DNA of 14,718 bases from positions 8,095 through 22,812 of the forward strand of contig JADHZB010000735.1 of NCBI GenBank assembly GCA_015657535.1, read 5' to 3'. This document shows, piece after piece, positions 9,025-14,718 of this stretch. This DNA comes from Nephromyces sp. MM_2019. Taxonomy: Eukaryota > Apicomplexa > Aconoidasida > Nephromycida. The notes below the pieces were generated by a model that ran no database searches, had not been told where the DNA came from, and saw only the letters and a program-made list of their open reading frames with translations. The position numbers and the translations under genes are program-made. Position 1 is the first letter of the stretch. Every line of letters begins with the position of its first letter.

Positions 9025-10585
9025 TTTAACCCAATTGCGTGGCTTTTTTAGTTTTTTTGTTGTTGGAATTTCAAACACACGCTTTACACACATAGAGGCA
9101 TGCTACACACAAACCCGCTTCATGTACAACACAAGCGGTTCACAAGCACCCACTTCGCACACACGCCCACTTCACACAGATATACACGCCCCCCCGGCGA
9201 CTTTCTCTTTATGTTGCTCTTTATCCCCTCTCTGTTCACTTCTTTTCTTTCTACTCCACGTCGTATTCTCATTGAAAACATAAAAAATAATTCAAATATT
9301 CGCTCTTCCAAACGCTCCTTTTTAGCGGTTTTTAGAGCAATTTTTTCTTAGTTTACTGTATAGATAAGAGTTAGAAAAAGTTAGAATTTGTGGGAATGTA
9401 TGCTTTTATGCTGTTTTAATGCTCTGAAGAAGAATTTGCGATTAAGCACAGAGTTTTATCGAGTTATACGTCATCCTCTATGATTTGGCTTTATAGAAGA
9501 GGAAGAAACTTCTTCCTGTAGGAAACGCAGTAAGGCGAGGAAGCTTCTGCTAGTGTGAGAGTGTGTGTGCCGATTCTTCTGCAGAGGCTTGAATATTAGT
9601 TCGCGCACACAAGGTGCATCGATAAATCAAAAAATTGTGGAAATGCTGAGGCCTTGTGCGTCGGTTTTTGAAGCGAATTATACAGGAAACTGAGCACTTT
9701 GCTCTGGGTGTGGGGGGGAGGTGGGGCTCGTGTGTTTGTGGTGAATATCTTCCCGTGTGTGCGTGTGTGTGTGTGTGTGTGTTTCATCTTGCTACCTTTG
9801 CGTGTATGTGTGTTTCAACTTTCTACCGTTATAGAGTCTTTTCTAACAGAGAAACGCAGGGAATTTGGTAGCTTTTTGTTTCATGCAGAAAAGCTTATCG
9901 GATGCTTTCAGTTGAAGCCAAAGTAGTTTCAATCTTTCAAGACACAGAAATTTTTGAGTGTGCGTGTTGATTGTACATACACTCAACACAAAGCTGCTTA
10001 ACCTTGAAGAGAATTTTTTCCAAACTTAGGGCCTATCCCTATGGGTGTGTTCTCCTATTTCACATTCCTTGGAGTGTAGGTACACTCCAAAGACAACCAT
10101 ATCATGCTTTTCACCTTTGAATTTCTTCTTAGAAGCAGGGAATCCGCATTTTTTTTAGCGCTACAAAGTCTTCACGCTAGTCTTCACTGGCAGTGTAGAA
10201 GGTTGTGAGTATTGGTAGATGATGGAGAAGATGAGCCAAAGATTGAGAATATATATATATATCTCTCCCTTTCTCAAGAAAAGGAGTCTTTACACATGAA
10301 GATGAAGATGCTTTCTTTTCCCAAAGAAAATAGCAAAAAGCTGTAGAAGAGGGCGAATGCTCCTGTTTATACTCTTGAAACTAGCAAGAGAGGGTGAGTG
10401 TTTTCCTCTTCAAAAGGTAAAAATCCCAGGAAGAGGTAGTTTTTTCCTCTTCTCTCATAAACCTCCATAACCGCATTGTTTCCCTCCTCTACCAGAAAAC
10501 AGCGAAAACCCTCACTTTTTGCATGCTAATTCTCTCAAAATAGACTAATCTAGGAGAACACTTAACTTATTACGGTAGAACATAC
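9025..10585. other. Gene-poor stretch
   Basis: Holds a short TG run (9756-9781), an AT run (about 10248-10261), the inverted repeat at 10069-10090 and purine/pyrimidine-rich words. No open frame over about 80 codons with credible composition, and no RNA gene seen. The 3' end of the ATR transcript must lie just below 10586, but I see no AATAAA there. Confidence 0.45.
10069..10090. repeat. 10-bp inverted repeat with 2-base spacer
   Basis: TTGGAGTGTA, GG, TACACTCCAA. It lies in a stretch with no gene; it is downstream of the ATR stop in transcript direction, about 500 bases away. Confidence 0.85.
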
Positions 10586-10696
10586 TCATAGCCACGGCAT
10601 CCAGCCGACATACATTCTCGACAGATTGTATGGGCACATGGCAGCTCTAATCAGCTCTTCTGTTTGACTCTTGTAAGAGAGATTATTTCGTCTAAT
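10586..10696 (-). CDS. ATR: ATR terminal exon: FATC domain
   Basis: Encodes 36 residues and TGA. TEELIRAAMCPYNLSRMYVG and WMPWL match the FATC consensus; human ATR ends CQMYLGWTPYM and plant ATR ends in WMPWF. The acceptor CTCCTCCTCAG|ATT has a strong pyrimidine tract. The separating intron, 1,293 bases, is the longest in the window. Confidence 0.92.
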   Translation of the reverse strand: MRRNNLSYKSQTEELIRAAMCPYNLSRMYVGWMPWL

Positions 10697-13627
10697 CTGA
10701 GGAGGAGGAAGAGGGGGGGAAAGCGTGAGAATTAGCGATATATCTCGAGGCTTTACAACACAAGAGAGTGAGTAATACAAGGGAAACGTAGGCATTACTT
10801 TAAGATCATAACGGGGGGGTACTCTGGGTGTACGTACAGCCAAGGGCGTGCAAATAGCCTTGAAGCTTGCCCCACGCTGAGCTTCGCTTTCAAGAGGGTG
10901 ATGGAGGGAGAATAGTAGTAAATGTATGCTTATGGGTAGGTTATCGTGTGTTTGTGTGTGGTTATTTCTGACTTGGTATGAACGTGTGTGTTTTTTTTTG
11001 TGTGCGACTTCATTGGTGTGTGACTATTTTTGTGTGTGTAAGTTGATTGGTATGTCTGCACGTGTGTGCGTGACTTTTTGGGTGTACGACTCTATTGGCG
11101 TGTATCTGAATTGATTGCTTCTTAGTGTGTGGCTCTATTAGTGCGTGTCTGTCTTGGTGTAAGAATCTACTCGTAGGGGTGTGTATTGGTGTGTTGGCGT
11201 GCGACTGTATTATTGCGTGTGTGTACATTACTCTATTCTTGTGTGTGCTTGTGACTTTATTGGTGTTTGTGAGTGTATATGGGATAGAGAAACTGCTTCA
11301 CTATTTCAAAGCAGATGCAATGATGCGCATAGTCGAACATACAGCATGTGTGTGAATTGCCATGGCTGCATCTACATCTCTGTGTGTGTATCTTCGCTGA
11401 AAGAAAAACATGCCGTTTGCATGCATTCATTCACACCAGTCCGTGTGTGTACACCAAGGACAATGTAGACGTGTATGTTTCTTCCTATTAGTTATACGAT
11501 GCTTTTTGTGAGTACTTCACTGAATTCAGCATCATTGAGCTTAGTAAAATCGACTACACACACACTTCTTTCAAATATATTGCTTTATCATAGTCGTTTG
11601 TGTTACCTCGATTTTACACCAGTGTGTGCAGATGTAGCTATATCATTAGGGTATTATCAATGATCAATGGGCATAGAAGTCGAATACACACAATGCTATA
11701 TACACTCTCACATCCAAAAGAACCACGACATATAAGAAGGCATAAAAAAAGAAAAAAAACGTCAAACACACACGCACACACACACACGCACACACACACA
11801 CACGCACACACACGCACACACACGCACACACACACACGCACACACACACACGCACACACACGCACACACACGCACACACACACACGCACACACACGCACA
11901 CACACACACGCACACACACGCACACACACACACGCACACACACACACGCACACACACACACACACACGCACACACACACACATTCCTACCTCCTTGTTCT
12001 TGCAATGCAGAGCATTTCGCACTACTCCCTCTGCTAAAGGGGGAACTCCTGGAGGAAGTGTTAGTGGGCCGACATTCACCATCCCATCGAGCTTCTGTGC
12101 GATCTCCATGATTGTCTTCCGAGCCTTCTCCTCCCCGGAGCTTCTAGTATTCTTTGCCCACTCTATCAAGGGATCATGGACAAAGCTCTGAGAACAGCAG
12201 ACAAACACACACACACACACACACACACGCAGGGCCTTACAATGTGGAAAGCTAAGGGAATGTTTTAGGAGCAACCTGCTAGTGTACGTGACCTTGAAAA
12301 CATGCATTTAAGCCTGTTGGCGCTATGTGTCTGTGTGCGAGGGGTGTGCTTTGTAGATCTTGTGTGTGAGATGGTAGTAAACTTTAAGTTACTGACAGTG
12401 AAATCATGCAGCACACATCACTTACATAAAGTACCAGTGCACGCTCACAAAAGCATACACACAGGGGGGGAGGGGGGAGGGTTCAAACCCTGAAAGTTTT
12501 TATAGACACATAAATAGAGGGGTTTTGGAACCCCCCAAGTATTTATACACACACACACACACGCACACACGGGTTTTCAACGTGATTGAGACGCTCTTTG
12601 AGGGCGAGTTGCTTACCATCAGAACTGACAGGAGGATATCTTTGTGCTGACGCAGCAGCCGCATAGTCTCATTGCAGGCAACGCGGTAGCTGCCCTCCAC
12701 ACCAGTAACTCCCATAGGAGCTATACAGTTTTGGGTTAGGCGAAAAGGAACGATCTGGGGGGAGAAGAGTATGGGGGGTGGTTTGGGGGGTGCGTACGGG
12801 GTTTAATAATGATGCAAAGCCTTTTGCAGCCTTACAATGTAGGGTAACAAGAGATGATAAGGGGGTCTTTATATCGGGGAAAGTTTTACACACACACATG
12901 TAGCGTGCCTCATGAATGAGAAAATAAGCATATAATAGCATCGATATAGCCATGGGATAGGAAAAAGGCTTAGGTGTACATACACCACCATCTTCAGCAT
13001 GAGTCTACCTCCTAAAAAAGCATTCTACGCAGAGCAAAGAAACAATATCGAAGCTATCATACTTGATTTTTTGCTGTCAATACACTCACACACATACCCC
13101 CCAACATACACACCAACACACATATACCCACACCCACGTATCCGCATACTGAAACCCCCGCAGACCCACATCCACACACATACCCATCTACCAAAACATA
13201 CGCTAATACACCAACACACTCATACCAATACAGCCAGATCCACGCACCCATAGCTATACGCACACACTAACACAAACGCCCACACACACACTGAAAAAAA
13301 AATACCCATCCACAAACCAACACACACAACACACGCATACACACAACACTCGGACAAAAGCACCTCTGGAATCTCCAGTTCAAAGCCTTTACCAAACAGG
13401 CAGTCAAAATCAACGTGCACGATTCCTCCAGTAGTTCTCTCAATCAGCAGGTTTTCGCAATGCCTGTAAAGCGTGTGCATTTGCAAAGCGTTTACGCAGT
13501 GATACTTACACCCCCTCAAACACACAGAAATCATCACTGTAAAGGAATCGAAAGATGCTCTACTATCAAAACACAGTTTCTCTCTTTTGAAACACCGCAG
13601 GGATATGTTTTTATTGTATATATATGG
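10586..13627 (-). CDS. ATR: ATR-type PIKK kinase, C-terminal fragment cut off by the chromosome end
   Basis: Secure exons are 13463-13364, 12754-12617, 12187-11990 and 10696-10586 (stop TGA). All join in phase, giving about 181 residues; a probable further exon lies at 13627-13512. ATR is the nuclear PI3K-like kinase that signals stalled replication and DNA breaks. Seen in order: HCENLLIE, the start of the catalytic-loop tail; HVDFDCLF, with the metal-binding Asp-Phe; IPEIVPFRLTQN, the activation segment; MGVTGVEGSYRVAC; SVLMSFVHDPLIEWAK; and a FATC tail ending MYVGWMPWL. The order and wording fit ATR better than ATM or TOR. Missing are the N-lobe, the GLGDR catalytic loop and everything upstream, normally some 2,000 residues or more; the telomere starts 1.2 kb away. 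The surviving frames are intact with no internal stop. It is either a recently truncated pseudogene, a short protein from a downstream start such as ATG 13729 (about 270 residues if read without the 48-base gap), or an assembly join. The family call is firm; functionality is doubtful. Confidence 0.85.
10930..11290 (+). repeat. Degenerate TG-rich repeat
   Basis: Imperfect repeats around GTGTGTGACTxTATTGGTGT, about 20-25 bases long. It lies in the long last ATR intron in the opposite sense (CA in the transcript) to the array at 11767-11982. No coding function is seen. Confidence 0.75.
11767..11982. repeat. Compound CA array with regularly spaced CG steps
   Basis: An almost pure CA tract broken by CG at intervals of 14, 16, 10, 10, 14, 14, 10, 10, 14, 10, 14, 10, 14, 14 and 20 bases, so it is built mostly from CGCACACACA (10) and CGCACACACACACA (14) units. 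It lies in the last ATR intron, starting 8 bases inside the donor, and reads UG/CG in the transcript. Confidence 0.93.
11990..12187 (-). CDS. ATR: ATR exon: end of kinase domain and linker to FATC
   Basis: Encodes 66 residues starting SFVHDPLIEWAKN, then a basic helix (KARKTIMEIAQKLDG) and LTLPPGVPPLAEGVV, matching the human ATR order VLDIEQRLQG, then LPLSIEGHV. The acceptor is TTCTCAG|AGC with a UG repeat just upstream; the donor is GAG|GTAGGA, immediately followed by a 215-base TG array in the transcript. Confidence 0.9.
12617..12754 (-). CDS. ATR: ATR exon: activation segment
   Basis: Encodes 46 residues beginning IVPFRLTQN and including MGVTGVEGSYRVACNETM and LLSVLM. The acceptor is CCCCAG|ATC and the donor ATG|GTAAGC, both phase 0. 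These residues match PEIVPFRLTHN and the GMGPMGTEG to MSVL stretch of human ATR. Confidence 0.92.
13080..13345. repeat. Degenerate CA-rich tract in ATR intron
   Basis: Repeats around CCAACACACA and ACATACCCA within the intron between 13363 and 12755, close to its donor. It is UG-rich in the transcript. Confidence 0.75.
13364..13463 (-). CDS. ATR: ATR exon: catalytic-loop tail and DFD motif
   Basis: Encodes 33 residues from His of HCENLLIE through HVDFDCLFGKGFELEIPE. The acceptor is TTTACAG|G (phase 2) and the donor CCAGAG|GTGCTT (phase 0). The frame continues open upstream, so this could also be the end of a longer first exon starting at ATG 13729. Confidence 0.88.
13512..13627 (-). CDS. ATR: Probable ATR exon before the catalytic loop, degenerate
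   Basis: Open in the same frame as the next exon. SLRCFKREKLCFDSRASF followed by DSFTVMISV aligns almost without gaps to human ATR around FLRTFPDPTSWYSSRSAY and STAVMSMV (LR, F, SR, T, VM, V and S conserved; F for Y twice). The acceptor would be CATCAG|CC. The end is uncertain: G|GTGTAAG keeps frame across a 48-base gap, while the better GTAAGT two bases later shifts frame. The expected YxLGLGDR is absent either way. An ATG at 13729 opens this frame upstream. Confidence 0.5.
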
Positions 13628-14041
13628 CTGATGGGTATCTTTAGTGTATATACACGGGTGTGTGTTTGCGTTTTTTTGATGTACGTACATTAAAACAGCT
13701 TCATCATTAAAGTGGAGTAGCTGATGCATAAACCTTTTTTTTAGTGAGTGTGTTGGTGTGTGTATGTGTGCGCGAAAACATCATATATACGGAAGAAGGT
13801 TCGTACACTAAATACAGAAAAGCAAGAAATCTTTGCTGTTCTATAGACTCAATACACCAGAAACTTCAGCTCACCCTGTGTACATGCGCAAAAGCAGAAT
13901 AACAAAAGAAAGGCACGCAGACACACACACAGGAAGAACGATATACACATAAAGACAGACACACTCAGATAGACACGTAGGAAGACATAAAGTCACCGAA
14001 GGACACACCGAAATAGAAAGATACACAGACATAGACTCACA

Positions 14042-14134
14042 CCAGGCGTTTCACCATCCAGCCACGGTATCCGCCCCATCATCATAGCTTCACCCATACA
14101 GGGTTGCTCAACTAATTCACCATATCCCTCTCCT
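14042..14134 (-). other. Exon-like open segment near the telomere, unidentified
   Basis: A minus-strand frame with residues such as GELIGEGYGELVEQP and MGRIPWLDGETPG runs to a canonical CCTGGT|GTGAGT donor. It ends in phase 0 and so does not join directly to the ATR exons. I recognise no PIKK motif in it; it might belong to another gene or be chance. Confidence 0.3.
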
Positions 14135-14674
14135 ATTAGCTCTCCTAGCTAGCGATCTTTTCCATGTTGATTTAGAGTCAAAAAATGATAGCAACCTTCC
14201 TAATACTCGGTATATATCTTTCGCACAAAGAAGCCTCTATCAGGAAAGCATCATGAAGAAGCCTCAACGAAACTAGCTCGGTAATATCCCCTCCAAAAAC
14301 CACTCCGCTGATAAACTCCATAAAAAAATCCTTCACTAAGAACCGCCCCCAAAATCACCCCTCCCCCTCAATATCCCCGCCCCTCAATAACCCGCCACAC
14401 TTAACCCCCAACTAAGAATCCACCACACGAAATATCCCCCCCAAACCTCCTTCCCACTCCAAACCTGTTTGCATACCCCCAACTATCATCAGCACGCTTT
14501 ACACACAACTCACCTATCTCCAAGACCTACTAGATATCCAATCATACTCCAAACAGCAGTAGATTTCGTATACTTTAGGCGCGCCAAAAACCACCTCGAG
14601 GGATCGCTTTGATACATTTTAATATACACACTACAAACGCAAAAAATTCAATGAAAAGCTTTAATCCACAAGTG
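14135..14674. other. Subtelomeric sequence, no gene recognised
   Basis: Plus strand rich in CCCC runs between 14280 and 14480, then AT-rich up to the telomere. Stops are frequent in all frames. I found no kinase N-lobe or GLGDR sequence here. Confidence 0.6.
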
Positions 14675-14718
14675 TTTAGGGTTTAGGGTTTAGGGTTTAG
14701 GGTTTAGGGTTTAGGGTT
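14675..14718 (+). repeat. Telomere, (TTTAGGG)6 plus TT
   Basis: Six perfect TTTAGGG units and a partial seventh run to the last base. The G-rich strand runs 5' to 3' outwards, so this is a true right chromosome end rather than an internal array, unless the assembly is wrong. The array joins unrelated AT-rich sequence at 14674. Confidence 0.95.

Noticed and set aside
11600..12037. Plus-strand gene across the CA array
   Set aside because: The frame is mostly Thr-His repeats and overlaps a confirmed minus-strand ATR exon and its intron.
13025..13263. Minus-strand Cys/Gly/Val-rich frames
   Set aside because: They fall within the ATR intron 12755-13363 and translate the UG repeat.

Overview
This is the right-hand end of a eukaryotic nuclear chromosome. 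The last 44 bases are TTTAGGG repeats running towards the 3' end, the orientation expected at a right chromosome end. The genes are split into short exons by GT-AG introns. TTTAGGG telomeres are known from plants, many green algae, coccidian apicomplexans, dinoflagellate relatives and oomycetes. The sequence alone does not choose between these; a single-celled alveolate or alga is my best guess. The window is saturated with (CA)n/(TG)n tracts, most of them degenerate, and it contains no bacterial features.

Two genes can be read with confidence, both on the minus strand. Positions 2844-6120 hold a complete six-exon BCS1-type AAA ATPase, the inner mitochondrial membrane protein that moves the Rieske iron-sulfur protein into respiratory complex III. 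All five introns join in phase and give a 540-residue protein. Positions 10586-13463, probably extending to about 13627 or 13729, hold the C-terminal end of an ATR-type PI3K-like protein kinase: the second half of the kinase domain, the linker and the FATC tail. ATR proteins are usually well over 2,000 residues, but the telomere begins only about 1.2 kb upstream of the first recognisable exon. The 5' part of the gene is therefore not on this chromosome end. The piece just upstream resembles the kinase segment before the catalytic loop, yet the GLGDR catalytic sequence is not present.

Layout: 1-2843 is CA/TG-rich sequence with a few exon-like open segments, perhaps a third minus-strand gene. 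2844-6120 is BCS1. 6121-10585 has no gene I can identify; it holds a C-rich block with a 19-bp minisatellite (7640-8170), an acidic-coding segment (8350-8560) and two short palindromes. 10586-13627 is the ATR fragment with long introns. 13628-14674 is subtelomeric sequence with one unexplained open segment. 14675-14718 is the telomere.

BCS1 (respiratory chain assembly) and ATR (DNA damage checkpoint) have no known functional link, so their adjacency is probably accidental. What they share is intron structure: every intron has a UG-rich tract in the transcribed strand. The most interesting points are the chromosome end placed inside a checkpoint kinase gene, the missing catalytic loop, and the structured TG/CA arrays.
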